Positions 11,213-19,375 of a stretch of 64,000 nt of DNA are shown here, piece by piece. A program made the position numbers and the translations under genes. Positions within the stretch are counted from its first letter, which is position 1. Each line of letters opens with the position of its first letter. Below the pieces are notes generated by a model. It was not told the origin of the DNA. It saw only the letters and a list, made by a program, of their open reading frames with translations, and did no database searches. The stretch comes from Longimicrobiales bacterium (GTDB lineage Bacteria > Gemmatimonadota > Gemmatimonadetes > Longimicrobiales > Gaopeijiaceae). Location: NCBI GenBank assembly GCA_951813395.1, contig OX638356.1, positions 2,244,501 through 2,308,500 of the forward strand, written 5' to 3'.

Positions 11213-12142
11213 TCAGCCCGCCCGGCTCCGCGGATGGTAGAGACGGTGGGTCTCCCGCAGGTACTCCCGGTCCAGGTGGGTGTAGATCTGGGTGGTGGAA
11301 ATATCGGCGTGACCGAGCAGCTCCTGAACCGCGGCCAGGTCGGCGCCCCCCTCGAGGAGATGCGTCGCGCACGAATGGCGCAGCGTGTGCGGAGAAATGC
11401 CGCGGTCAATCCCGGCTCTACCGGCGGCCCGCCTGACGATGGTCCAGATCGACATGCGGCTCAGACGGCTGCCGCGCTGGTTGAGGAAGAAAGCTCCGGC
11501 GGCCCGACCGCGGTCCAATCCCGGACGGAGGGAGTCGAGGTACCGCCGCACCACGCCAAGCGCGACCGCGCCGACCGGCACGAGGCGCTCCTTTCCGCCC
11601 TTTCCGAAGACGAGGCAGCTCCCCAGTTCCAGGTCCATGTCGCCGAGCGACAGCCCCGTGAGTTCGCTGACGCGCATCCCGGTCGCGTAGAGAAGTTCCA
11701 GCACCGCACGGTCCCGCCAATAGGCCGGAGAGTCCGGATCGACGGCTTCCACAATGCGCGCCGCCTCGTCCTGGGTCAGAAACTCGGGGAGCCTTCTTGC
11801 CGCGGCGGGACGATCCATCCGGTCCGTGGGGTCGTCCGGCACGATGCCTTCGGCAGCGAGGAAACCGAAGTATGCGCGCAACGCCGACTGGGCCCTGCGG
11901 ATCGTCGTCGGCGCGAGCCCCTGACCGCTCAGATGGGACTGATACTCGTGGAGGATCCGGTGGCCGATCGTGTCGGGCTCCGAGATGCCCCGGTGCGCGA
12001 GGTAGGTCGCAAAGCGGCGGATATCGGTGCGATACGCGGCCAGAGTGCCGGGCCTCAGCCCCCTTTCAAGTGCCAGGTAGTCCAGAAACGGCTCGACGTG
12101 GTACCTGCGCTCAAGCGCCCCGCCCGCGCTCTCAGCCGGCAT
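11213..12142 (-). CDS. xerD: Site-specific tyrosine recombinase XerC/XerD
   Basis: The 309-residue protein is a tyrosine recombinase of the usual length for XerC/XerD, which resolve chromosome dimers at dif. It has the N-terminal SAM-like core-binding domain (about 15-105, LERGLRPGTLAAY) and a catalytic domain with Arg in ATGMRVSEL, Lys in GKGGKERLVP, HTLRHSCATHLL, and LLGHADISTTQIYTH with the nucleophilic Tyr. The ATG lies inside the end of the dedA gene (11 nt overlap), so it belongs to the fatty-acid/isoprenoid operon and not to a mobile element. XerC versus XerD cannot be decided from one copy; the symbol is my best guess. Confidence 0.88.
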   Translation of the reverse strand: MPAESAGGALERRYHVEPFLDYLALERGLRPGTLAAYRTDIRRFATYLAHRGISEPDTIGHRILHEYQSHLSGQGLAPTTIRRAQSALRAYFGFLAAEGIVPDDPTDRMDRPAAARRLPEFLTQDEAARIVEAVDPDSPAYWRDRAVLELLYATGMRVSELTGLSLGDMDLELGSCLVFGKGGKERLVPVGAVALGVVRRYLDSLRPGLDRGRAAGAFFLNQRGSRLSRMSIWTIVRRAAGRAGIDRGISPHTLRHSCATHLLEGGADLAAVQELLGHADISTTQIYTHLDREYLRETHRLYHPRSRAG

Positions 12143-12773
12143 CGCCGTCGATTCCCCGCCGATGGCGGCTCGTCTTGCGGCGGGCTCGCCACCACAACCC
12201 GGCGATCATGACCACGAGCGCGACCGAGGCGACCAGGAGGCCCCGACTGGTCCGTTCGAGCGTTGCCGCGATCACATCGAGGTTGTCTCCGCCGAGGTAG
12301 CCGACTTGCAGAAGGGCCCCGTACCAGATCGCGGACGCCACGACCATCGGCGGAATCGCCCGGCGCGGCTCCAGCTGCGTCACGCCGGCGAACACCGGAA
12401 CCACCGCGCGGAAGCCCGGCAGAAATCGTGCCAGGAAGATCGCAACCAGTCCCCATCGCCTGTAGAACGCGTGCAGCCGCTCCATCCGGCGTTCGCCTGC
12501 GAGCCTGCGCCCCGGCCCCGTGCGGAAGAACGAGGGCCCGTACCGGCGGCCGGCGCCATAGACGGCGATCGCACCGCCCACGTTGCCGCCCCAGACCACG
12601 CCGAAGACGCCTACGGGGTGTACCGTTCCCAGTCCCGCGATGAAACCTCCCGCGACGATGAAGGTGTCGGCCGGGATCACCGGCAGGATGTTCTCTATCG
12701 CCGCTCCGGCCGCAAGCAGCGCGTACGCCAGCGGCGCGGGCAAATCCGTCAGCAGGGAGAAGGCGCGCTCCAC
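12132..12773 (-). CDS. DedA-family membrane protein
   Basis: The 213-residue product is a DedA/VTT-family integral membrane protein. Members are linked to membrane potential homeostasis and undecaprenyl-phosphate or phosphatidylethanolamine recycling. Seen are the N-terminal hydrophobic segment with AAGAAIENILPVIPADTFI (the family ENxxPxxPxE-type motif, here with Asp), the Gly-rich NVGGAIAVYGAGRRYG loop, and the conserved FLARFLPGFRAVVPVFAG re-entrant motif, then two more membrane segments and a basic tail. No ATG fits; I chose the GTG at 12773, 7 nt after the ispF stop, giving VERAFSLL. A longer reading would run inside ispF. The stop overlaps xerD by 11 nt. Confidence 0.88.
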   Translation of the reverse strand: MERAFSLLTDLPAPLAYALLAAGAAIENILPVIPADTFIVAGGFIAGLGTVHPVGVFGVVWGGNVGGAIAVYGAGRRYGPSFFRTGPGRRLAGERRMERLHAFYRRWGLVAIFLARFLPGFRAVVPVFAGVTQLEPRRAIPPMVVASAIWYGALLQVGYLGGDNLDVIAATLERTSRGLLVASVALVVMIAGLWWRARRKTSRHRRGIDGDAG

Positions 12774-12780
12774 CCGGCGG

Positions 12781-13278
12781 CTAGTCGGCCCGGCCGGGCG
12801 CGGGTACCACGGCGGCCACGGCCTGAACGGCAAGGCCCTCGCGCCTTCCGATCCAGCCCATTCCCTCGTTCGACTTTCCCTTGATCGACACCCGGCCGAT
12901 CGGGACGCCCAGGCGTGCCGCGAGGCCGGCGCGCATCTCAAGGGCGCGCGGGCCGATCCGGGGGCTCTCACAGATGACCGTGACGTCCACGTTGCGAACG
13001 CTCCACGACTCGCCACCCAGGACCGCCACCGCCCGCTCCAGAAGGTCCATGGAATCGGCATCGCGCCAGGCGTCTTCTCCCGGCGGAAAGTGCGTGCCGA
13101 CGTCGCCGAGTGCGACCGCCCCCAGCAGCGCGTCGATGACGGCGTGAGCCACGGCGTCCGCATCCGAGAATCCTGCAAGCCCCGGATGGTCCGGAAAGTG
13201 AACGCCACCCAGAATCAGAGGCCGGGCCGCGTCGAAGCGGTGAGAATCGTACCCGATCCCGACGCGAACTTCTGTCAC
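12781..13278 (-). CDS. ispF: 2-C-methyl-D-erythritol 2,4-cyclodiphosphate synthase
   Basis: IspF cyclises CDP-methylerythritol 2-phosphate in the MEP isoprenoid pathway. The 165-residue protein has the metal-binding GIGYDSHRFD (D11, H13), LILGGVHFP, GFSDADAVAHAV, DIGTHFPP-like DVGTHFPPGED, and the terminal KGKSNEGMGWIGRREGLA. It begins with GTG at 13278, closely preceded by AGGAAG and 7 nt from the fabF stop. ispE, another MEP gene, is at about 48 kb in the window, so the pathway is split over operons. Nothing is unusual apart from being IspF alone, not the IspDF fusion seen in some bacteria. Confidence 0.95.
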   Translation of the reverse strand: MTEVRVGIGYDSHRFDAARPLILGGVHFPDHPGLAGFSDADAVAHAVIDALLGAVALGDVGTHFPPGEDAWRDADSMDLLERAVAVLGGESWSVRNVDVTVICESPRIGPRALEMRAGLAARLGVPIGRVSIKGKSNEGMGWIGRREGLAVQAVAAVVPAPGRAD

Positions 13279-13285
13279 GGACTTC

Positions 13286-14548
13286 CTACCCTTCGTATCT
13301 CCTGATCGCCAGGCAAACGTTGTGTCCGCCGAACCCGAAGGAATTGTTCAGGGCAACCGACACCGGGCGCTCGACCATGCCTTCGTGCGCATAGTCCAGA
13401 TCGCACGTGTCGTCACGCTCGGAAAAGTTGATGGTCGGCGGAATCCTGCCGGTCCGGCAGGCCATCACGCAGATGACGGTTTCCAGGGCTCCGGCGGCTC
13501 CGAGGAGGTGCCCGGTCATGGACTTGGTCGATCCCATGACCAAATCGTATGCGTGCCCCCCCAGCACCGCCTTGACCGCTGCAGTCTCCGCCGTGTCGTT
13601 CTGCGGCGTCGAAGTGCCGTGCGCATTGATGTAGTCCACATCCTCGGGACGTATTCCACCGTCCTGGAGGGCCAGCCGCATCGCCGCCTGGGCGCCGTGC
13701 GCATCGGGCGGGGGCGCCGTGATGTGGTGGGCGTCTCCGGTGGCCCCGTATCCGACGACTTCACCGAGGATCTCCGCGCCCCGCACGCGGGCGTGCTCCA
13801 GTTCCTCGAGCAGAATGCACCCCGCTCCCTCGCCGATCACGAACCCGTCCCGTCCCGCATCGAACGGGCGGCTGGCCCCTTCGGGGTCGTCGTTGCGGCG
13901 AGACATCGCCTTCATCGACGAAAATCCCGCGATCGTGATCGGCGTCACGGCGGCCTCCGCTCCTCCGGCGAGCATGAGCTTCGCATCCCCGCGCTGGATG
14001 TACCGGACCGCGTCGCCGATCGCGTGCGAGCCGGAGGCGCAGGCCGAGACGGTCGCGTAGTTGGGGCCCTGCAGTCCGTACCGGATGGACATCAATCCCG
14101 CGGCGATGTCCGGGATGAACATCGGGATGAAGAAGGGACTGACGCGACCGGGTCCGCGTTCGTTCAGAATGCGGCAGTTGGCTTCAAGGGTGGCGATGCC
14201 ACCGACGCCGCTGGCCATGATCACGCCGAACTCGGTCGGGTCGCAACCGGCCGGGGGACCCTCGAGCCCCGCGGACGCCATCGCCTGCACCGCCGAGGCG
14301 ATGGCGAAATGGCAAAACCGGTCGTAGCGCCGGCTTTCCTTCCGCGACAGATAGCGTTCCGAATCGAAGTCCTTCACCTCACAGGCGATCCGCGTGGCGA
14401 AACCTGCGGGGTCGAATGCCGTGATCGGGCCGCCCCCGGGCGTTCCCGCGAGCAGGGCGTCCCAATTGGAGGCCACGTCATGCCCGACCGCGCTCACCAT
14501 GCCCATCCCGGTGACGGCGACTCGGCGCTCGCTGTGCCGATCAGCCAT
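13286..14548 (-). CDS. fabF: 3-oxoacyl-ACP synthase II
   Basis: FabF elongates acyl-ACP chains by condensing them with malonyl-ACP. The 420-residue protein has the two-domain thiolase fold with nucleophile Cys in VSACASGSHA, catalytic His in NAHGTSTPQND and in KSMTGHLLGAAGA, and the C-terminal NNSFGFGGHNV gate. Length is typical (about 412). ATG at 14548 is 21 nt after the acpP stop. It is the last fatty-acid gene of the plsX-fabH-fabD-fabG-acpP-fabF run and is followed by ispF. No irregularity is seen. Confidence 0.96.
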   Translation of the reverse strand: MADRHSERRVAVTGMGMVSAVGHDVASNWDALLAGTPGGGPITAFDPAGFATRIACEVKDFDSERYLSRKESRRYDRFCHFAIASAVQAMASAGLEGPPAGCDPTEFGVIMASGVGGIATLEANCRILNERGPGRVSPFFIPMFIPDIAAGLMSIRYGLQGPNYATVSACASGSHAIGDAVRYIQRGDAKLMLAGGAEAAVTPITIAGFSSMKAMSRRNDDPEGASRPFDAGRDGFVIGEGAGCILLEELEHARVRGAEILGEVVGYGATGDAHHITAPPPDAHGAQAAMRLALQDGGIRPEDVDYINAHGTSTPQNDTAETAAVKAVLGGHAYDLVMGSTKSMTGHLLGAAGALETVICVMACRTGRIPPTINFSERDDTCDLDYAHEGMVERPVSVALNNSFGFGGHNVCLAIRRYEG

Positions 14549-14569
14549 GGCGCTGCGACTCGAAACCGG

Positions 14570-14809
14570 TCAGCCGGCGTTTTCCTGAATGTAGGATACG
14601 GCGTCCCCGACCGACCGCATCTGCTCCGCATCCTCGTCGGGGATGTCGATGCCGAATTCCTCTTCGAACGCCATCACCAGCTCAACGGTATCGAGGGAGT
14701 CCGCGCCAAGGTCATCCACGAACGACGCTTCCAACGTGACCTTGTCGGCCTCGACGCCGAGCTCGTCGATGATGATCTCCTTCACCCTGGCTTCGGTTGT
14801 GTCGGACAT
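14570..14809 (-). CDS. acpP: Acyl carrier protein
   Basis: The 79-residue acidic protein carries the growing acyl chain on 4'-phosphopantetheine. The attachment site is Ser38 in DDLGADSLD, followed by the recognition helix [22 protein letters not shown], which is split here only for description. GGAGA lies 6 nt before the ATG. It is flanked by fabG (60 nt upstream) and fabF, the usual arrangement. Length and charge are entirely standard for FabB/F-type ACP. Confidence 0.97.
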   Translation of the reverse strand: MSDTTEARVKEIIIDELGVEADKVTLEASFVDDLGADSLDTVELVMAFEEEFGIDIPDEDAEQMRSVGDAVSYIQENAG

Positions 14810-14869
14810 GCTTTTTCTCCGTACGTTGTTTCCGGTGGCGCACCTGGTTCGGCTCGAACACGCCGGCGA

Positions 14870-15616
14870 CTACATCGCCATCCCGCCATCCACGGCGATG
14901 ATCTGACCCGTAATGTAACCCGCCTCCGGTCCCGCAAGGAACCGGACGACGCCAGCCACATCGCCGGGCTCTCCCAGCCGCCCGGCGGGAATGCGGCCCG
15001 TCAGTTCCGCTACCTGTCCGTCGGGCAGACCGGCTGTCATATCGGTGCGGATGAATCCGGGTGCGACGGCATTGCAGCGGATGTTGCGCGAAGCCAGCTC
15101 CCTGGCCACCGATTTGGTCAGCCCGTGCAATCCCGCCTTGGACGCGGCATAATTGGCCTGACCCGGATTGCCCACCAGTCCGATGACCGAACTGATATTG
15201 ACGATGGACCCGTTCCGGCGCTTCATCATGCCGCGCGTCGAGGCCCGGATCATGTTGAAGGCGCCTCGCAGGTTGGTGTCGATCACCCGGGACCATTCCT
15301 CGTCGCGCATGCGGAGCAGGATGTTGTCGCGCGTCACGCCCGCGTTGTTCACCAGCACCGAGACGGGCCCCTGCGCCGACTCGACGCCGGCGACCACCTT
15401 CCTGCAGGCACCGCCGTCGGCGACATCGCACGAGTAGGCCGCATGGCCGTCGCCTTCCAGCCCCGCGACCGCATCGCGGGCCGTGGCCTCGTTTCGCGCG
15501 ACCACCGCAACCACGGCTCCCGCGCTCGCCAGTGCCTGCGAAATCCCCAGGCCGATCCCCCTCGACCCCCCCGTTACGATCGCCACCGATCCGGCGAGTT
15601 CTCTGGACGCCGTCAT
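14870..15616 (-). CDS. fabG: 3-oxoacyl-ACP reductase
   Basis: FabG reduces 3-oxoacyl-ACP with NADPH. The 248-residue short-chain dehydrogenase has the Rossmann motif VTGGSRGIGLG, NNAGVTRDN with the FabG-typical Arg-Asp, the catalytic Ser in NISSVIGLVG, YAASKAG, and the C-terminal ITGQIIAVDGG. I chose the ATG at 15616: it overlaps the fabD stop as ATGA and GGAGGG lies 6 nt upstream, whereas the ATG two codons earlier would have no spacing from that site. It sits between fabD and acpP as in the canonical fab cluster. Confidence 0.96.
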   Translation of the reverse strand: MTASRELAGSVAIVTGGSRGIGLGISQALASAGAVVAVVARNEATARDAVAGLEGDGHAAYSCDVADGGACRKVVAGVESAQGPVSVLVNNAGVTRDNILLRMRDEEWSRVIDTNLRGAFNMIRASTRGMMKRRNGSIVNISSVIGLVGNPGQANYAASKAGLHGLTKSVARELASRNIRCNAVAPGFIRTDMTAGLPDGQVAELTGRIPAGRLGEPGDVAGVVRFLAGPEAGYITGQIIAVDGGMAM

Positions 15617-16542
15617 TTCCATCCCTCCATGGAATCGATGCACGCCGACTCACCGATCGCGCTGGTCGGCACCCCTCTCGCGTTCCTCTTGTTCAACCCG
15701 GTCAGTACCTTGCCGGGACCCAGTTCCAGAAACCGGGTCACGCCTTCCTCCCTGGCCCGCGCGACGCATTCGATCCACCGCACCGGCGAGGTGAGTTGCC
15801 GTACAAGCAGCCCGCGTATCCTGTCCGGATCGCTTTCGACCTCGGCCGTCACGTTGGAAACGACCGGAAAGTCCGGGGACCTGACCGGCGTGTCTTCGAG
15901 CTGTTGCCGGAACTCCTCGGCGGCGGGCTGCATGAGGGGCGAGTGGAATGCCGCCGACACGGCAAGCGGAATCGCCCGCTTCGCTCCGCTCGCCTTCGCT
16001 GCCGAGCACAGCCATTCGACGCCGGCGAGGTCCCCGCTGACCACGATCTGGCTCTTTGCGTTGAGGTTGGCCGGCACGACCGTCATGCCGGTGTCCGCCC
16101 CTTCCCGGCACAGCGCGGCAACAGAGTCTGCGGAAAGGCCGATCACCGCGGCCATCGTACCCGGTGCTTCCTCTCCGGCCCTGGCCATCAGCTCCCCGCG
16201 CAGCCTCACCACGCGCAGGCCATCGGCGAAGGTGCAGGTGCCTGCCGCTCCGTGCGCGGTCAGCTCGCCAAGCGAGTGTCCGGCGGCCGCGGCGACGGGA
16301 CCGATCCGGCCGCGAATCACCCGGTATGCCGCAAGACCATGTACGTAGAGCGCGGGCTGCGCGTTTTCCGTCGCGGTCAGTCGTTCGAGAGGGCCTTCCC
16401 ACGCCAGCCGGGCGAGCCCGAAACGCAGAATGTCGTCCGCTTCCTCGAAAGTCTCCCGGGCCTCGGGGAAGCGCCGCGCGAGGGACCGTCCCATCCCCAC
16501 GTGCTGCGACCCCTGTCCAGGAAACAACAGGCCCGGCCTCAT
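15613..16542 (-). CDS. fabD: Malonyl-CoA:ACP transacylase
   Basis: FabD moves malonyl from CoA to ACP. The 309-residue protein shows LLFPGQGSQHVGMG at the N-terminus, the nucleophile in AGHSLGELTA, the Arg-containing VVRLRGELM, the catalytic His in SAAFHSPLM, and the C-terminal LGPGKVLTGL. Length is normal. It lies 43 nt downstream of fabH and its stop overlaps the fabG start by 4 nt, so fabD and fabG are probably translationally coupled. Confidence 0.96.
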   Translation of the reverse strand: MRPGLLFPGQGSQHVGMGRSLARRFPEARETFEEADDILRFGLARLAWEGPLERLTATENAQPALYVHGLAAYRVIRGRIGPVAAAAGHSLGELTAHGAAGTCTFADGLRVVRLRGELMARAGEEAPGTMAAVIGLSADSVAALCREGADTGMTVVPANLNAKSQIVVSGDLAGVEWLCSAAKASGAKRAIPLAVSAAFHSPLMQPAAEEFRQQLEDTPVRSPDFPVVSNVTAEVESDPDRIRGLLVRQLTSPVRWIECVARAREEGVTRFLELGPGKVLTGLNKRNARGVPTSAIGESACIDSMEGWK

Positions 16543-16585
16543 CCCCTCATCCCCGCGTCCGGCCGTGCCACCGATTCGACGGCGG

Positions 16586-17581
16586 CTACCACCGCATGAG
16601 CATGGCGCCCCAAGTGAGGCCAGCGCCGAACGCCGTCATGAGGATGTTCGATCCGGGCCCGATCCGGCCCTGCTCGGCGGCCTCGTCAAGCCCCACGGGG
16701 ATCGTCGCGGAAGAGATGTTTCCGTACCGGTCGAGGTTCACGAAGACCTTGTCCATCGCAATCCCGGCATGCCGGGCCGTTGCCTCGATGATCCTGGCAT
16801 TGGCCTGATGAGGCACCATCAGATCGATGTCGGACGCCGTGAGCCCGGCTTCCTCGATGACGCGTCTCCCGGCGTGTGCCATTGATCTCACCGCCGACTT
16901 GAAGACTTCGCGGCCGGACATGTGGAGCATGTGCTCCTTCTTGCGCAGGGACTCCTCGTCGAGAGGTTTCACGGCTCCGCCCGCGCGCCGCTGCAGGAGA
17001 GGCACGAGATCTCCGTCGGAGCGGTGGAAGCTCGACAGAATCCCTTCTCCGTTCACCGATGGCTGCACCACTGCGGCGCCCGCGCCGTCTCCGAAAAGGA
17101 TGCAGGTCGCCCGGTCCTCCCAGTCGATGATCGTCGACATCTTCTCGGTCGACACCACGAGGATGTTCCGGCCGCGTCCGGCCGCCACGCATCCCTCGGC
17201 CACCGACACGGCGTAGAGGAACCCGGTGCAGGCAGCCTGAAGGTCGAAGGCCACGCAGCTGCGGGAGGCCCCGATACGCGCCTGGATCTCGCAGGCGGTC
17301 GACGGGAGCAGGTGATCGGGGGTCGCCGTCGTGACCACGAGCATGTCGATGTCGGAGGCCGAGAGCCCCGCCTTTCCCAGGGCGCCGCACGCGGCACGCG
17401 CTCCCATGTCCGCCGCCGAGACATCGTCCCCGGCGATCCGCCGCTCGCGAATGCCGGTGCGCTCCCGAATCCAGGTGTCACTGGTGTCCACGAGGGCTTC
17501 CAGGTCGGCATTCGTCATGACCCGTTCGGGCAGATAGCGGGCGGTCGCCGATATCCGTGCCACCGGTGCCTGGCCGTTCAT
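16586..17581 (-). CDS. fabH: 3-oxoacyl-ACP synthase III
   Basis: FabH starts fatty-acid synthesis by condensing an acyl-CoA primer with malonyl-ACP. The 331-residue protein has the Cys-His-Asn triad: Cys in LQAACTGFLYA, His in VPHQANARI, Asn in RYGNISSATIP. WIRERTGIRERR near residue 40 is the CoA-binding helix typical of the family. The ATG is 12 nt after the plsX stop and fabD follows. The preferred primer, straight or branched, cannot be told from what I see. Confidence 0.96.
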   Translation of the reverse strand: MNGQAPVARISATARYLPERVMTNADLEALVDTSDTWIRERTGIRERRIAGDDVSAADMGARAACGALGKAGLSASDIDMLVVTTATPDHLLPSTACEIQARIGASRSCVAFDLQAACTGFLYAVSVAEGCVAAGRGRNILVVSTEKMSTIIDWEDRATCILFGDGAGAAVVQPSVNGEGILSSFHRSDGDLVPLLQRRAGGAVKPLDEESLRKKEHMLHMSGREVFKSAVRSMAHAGRRVIEEAGLTASDIDLMVPHQANARIIEATARHAGIAMDKVFVNLDRYGNISSATIPVGLDEAAEQGRIGPGSNILMTAFGAGLTWGAMLMRW

Positions 17582-17593
17582 GAAACGCCGTCC

Positions 17594-18559
17594 TTATCTG
17601 AAAGCCGGATCGCGAGCGATATGGGCGACCATGCCGCTGCGCACACTGCGCGCGGCCACGCCTATGGCCGCGCTGATCGCCTTGGGTGACGATTCTCCGT
17701 GACAGATCACGCTCACCCCGTTCACGCCAAGCAGAGGCGCGCCGCCATACTCGGCGTAGTCGAAGACACGAAACGCGTCTTCAAGCTCCCGGTCAAGACC
17801 CACCGGATTCAGCCGGGTGCCCAGTTCGCGGGCAAGGAACAGGGCGAGCGACTCATAGAACTTCAGCATGATGTTGCCGACAAGGCCATCGCAGACCAGC
17901 ACGTCGCACGCGTGGTGCAGGATGTCCCGGCCCTCGACGTTGCCCACGAATCCCAGGTCGCTGGCGGCAAGGGCCCGGTAGGTTTCCTGCAGCACCTCGG
18001 TGCCCTTCGCTGCCTCGGAACCGACGTTCAGGAGTCCCACCCTGGGCTCGCGGACGCCCTGGATATCCTGCATGTAGATGGTCCCCAGACGCGCGAACTG
18101 CACCAGGTGCTGCGACTTGCAGTCAAGGTTCGCACCCGTGTCGGCGACCAGTGTAGGCCCTCTGCCGGTCGGGAAGATCGTGCCCAGCGCCGGCCGGTCC
18201 ACGCCCCGCAAGCGGCCAAGCGTAAGCAGAGACGCCGCCATCACCGCCCCCGTCGAACCCGCGGACACGAAGGCGTGCGCCTCCCCGGCCCGCTGCATTT
18301 CGAGGCCGACACGGATGGACGACCTCGGACTGCGGCGAACCGCCGAGACCGGGGGTTCGGCGCCGTCCACGCGCTGGGGAGCGTGGACGACACGGATCCT
18401 TTCACCCGCGGCGGCTTCCTCCACCTGTGGAGCCAGCAGCTCCCGGTCCCCCGTGAGTATCACTCGAAGATCGGGATCCGATTCGAGGGCCGACAGGGCA
18501 CCGCGTACCTCCGTAACCGGGGCGTCGTCGGTCCCCATCGCGTCGAGGACGATCCGCAT
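17594..18559 (-). CDS. plsX: Phosphate acyltransferase PlsX
   Basis: PlsX makes acyl-phosphate from acyl-ACP, the acyl donor for PlsY in phospholipid synthesis. The 321-residue protein starts MRIVLDAMGTDDAP (family DAMGGD region), contains FVSAGSTGAVMAAS, GRGPTLVADTGANLDCK, LLNVGSEAAKGTE, and VCDGLVGNIMLKFYES. Length fits (about 330). It lies between rpmF and fabH, the most widely conserved context of this gene. Nothing unusual. Confidence 0.96.
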   Translation of the reverse strand: MRIVLDAMGTDDAPVTEVRGALSALESDPDLRVILTGDRELLAPQVEEAAAGERIRVVHAPQRVDGAEPPVSAVRRSPRSSIRVGLEMQRAGEAHAFVSAGSTGAVMAASLLTLGRLRGVDRPALGTIFPTGRGPTLVADTGANLDCKSQHLVQFARLGTIYMQDIQGVREPRVGLLNVGSEAAKGTEVLQETYRALAASDLGFVGNVEGRDILHHACDVLVCDGLVGNIMLKFYESLALFLARELGTRLNPVGLDRELEDAFRVFDYAEYGGAPLLGVNGVSVICHGESSPKAISAAIGVAARSVRSGMVAHIARDPAFR

Positions 18560-18595
18560 CGGAGTTGACTCAGGGCAACACGAAGGACCGGGAGC

Positions 18596-18778
18596 CTACT
18601 CGGGTTCCACCTCGTAGATGGGCTTCCCCCTGTACATCCCCGACGTGGGGCAGACGCGATGCCGCAACTGCGGATCACCGGTCCTGGAACAGGTGGCCAG
18701 CGTCGATTCCGCGGCCTTGTAGTGCGTGCGGCGCTTCCGTTTCCGCTGCTTGGACACTCGTTTCTTGGGTACGGCCAT
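18596..18778 (-). CDS. rpmF: 50S ribosomal protein L32 with degenerate zinc knuckle
   Basis: The 60-residue basic protein is L32 by its N-terminus MAVPKKRVSKQRKRKRRTH and its position between yceD and plsX. The usual zinc ribbon has two CxxC pairs; here the corresponding segments read CSRT and CPTS, so only the first cysteine of each pair (about residues 30 and 43) remains. Zinc binding by the four-Cys mode is therefore not possible, though the flanking HRV and GMYRG are kept. This is seen directly in the sequence. It makes up part of the 50S subunit near the exit-tunnel side. Start ATG at 18778, 12 nt after the yceD stop. Confidence 0.95.
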   Translation of the reverse strand: MAVPKKRVSKQRKRKRRTHYKAAESTLATCSRTGDPQLRHRVCPTSGMYRGKPIYEVEPE

Positions 18779-18790
18779 TGAACAATCTTC

Positions 18791-19303
18791 CTAGTCGGTT
18801 TGCAGGGCCTTCAAAGCGGACCACCTGGGATCGGGCTGGTCCTTCGGTCGTTCCGGCACCCGCCCGATTCGCTCCACCGCCTGGCCGCAACGATCGCAGC
18901 GACCGTCGGTGTCCGCCGGAATGAAGTACCTTGGGATCTCCAAAACCACCTCTTCGCGAATCGCCTCTTCGAGGTCCAGCGTCATTTCGTGATAGCCGAT
19001 CGTCCGCACGTCGGGGTCCGAGGTCTCCCACTCTCCCACAGGCACGAACACCAGGTTCAACGGCCTTTCGAAGGTGACCGGGACAGCTTCCAGGCACCGG
19101 CCGCAGTCGTACTCGACGGGGGCCTTCCAGCTCCCTCGCACGACAACCTCTCCGCCTGCCGCAAGCGTCACGGCGCCGGCGACCTCGACCGCACTCGAAA
19201 ACCTGAGTTCCGAGCCACCCCAGACCTCCGCGTCGGGTGCGATGGCCGCCTGCACGGTGGTCTTGCGACTGATCCGCAGGCGTGACAGATCGATCTGCAA
19301 CAT
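18791..19303 (-). CDS. yceD: YceD/DUF177 family protein
   Basis: The 170-residue protein belongs to the YceD (DUF177) family, which is nearly always located before rpmF and has been linked to 23S rRNA accumulation in plants and bacteria. It has paired cysteines: YDCGRCLEAV in the middle and DGRCDRCGQAVER near the C-terminus, the latter probably binding a metal. No Shine-Dalgarno precedes the ATG. Instead a TTGACA/TATCTT promoter ends 8 nt before it (see that entry), so the message may be leaderless. It heads the rpmF-plsX-fab operon. Confidence 0.88.
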   Translation of the reverse strand: MLQIDLSRLRISRKTTVQAAIAPDAEVWGGSELRFSSAVEVAGAVTLAAGGEVVVRGSWKAPVEYDCGRCLEAVPVTFERPLNLVFVPVGEWETSDPDVRTIGYHEMTLDLEEAIREEVVLEIPRYFIPADTDGRCDRCGQAVERIGRVPERPKDQPDPRWSALKALQTD

Positions 19304-19311
19304 AGACTTGA

Positions 19312-19341
19312 AAGATAGGACAATCGAGAGAATGATGTCAA
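19312..19341 (-). promoter_or_regulatory. Predicted promoter of the yceD-rpmF-fab operon
   Basis: A perfect -35 TTGACA (19336-19341) and a -10 TATCTT (19312-19317) are separated by 18 nt on the minus strand. Only 8 nt lie between the -10 and the yceD ATG, so initiation about 7 nt after the -10 would place the 5' end at or next to the start codon. This is pattern-matching, not a mapped start. Confidence 0.55.
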
Positions 19342-19375
19342 ACGGCCCGGTTCGACCCGGCCGTGGCGAAATCGC

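Noticed and set aside
11213-12142. Tyrosine recombinase as a sign of an integrated element
   Set aside because: The gene is embedded in and overlaps a conserved housekeeping operon, there are no att-like repeats or phage genes nearby, and its length matches XerC/XerD.
13322-16348. A very long plus-strand open frame (about 1000 codons) opposite fabF-acpP-fabG-fabD
   Set aside because: It is antisense to clearly conserved genes, has no family resemblance and is Arg/His/Gly-rich, as expected from the reverse of high-GC coding sequence. The same holds for long frames opposite pyrG, smc and hppA.
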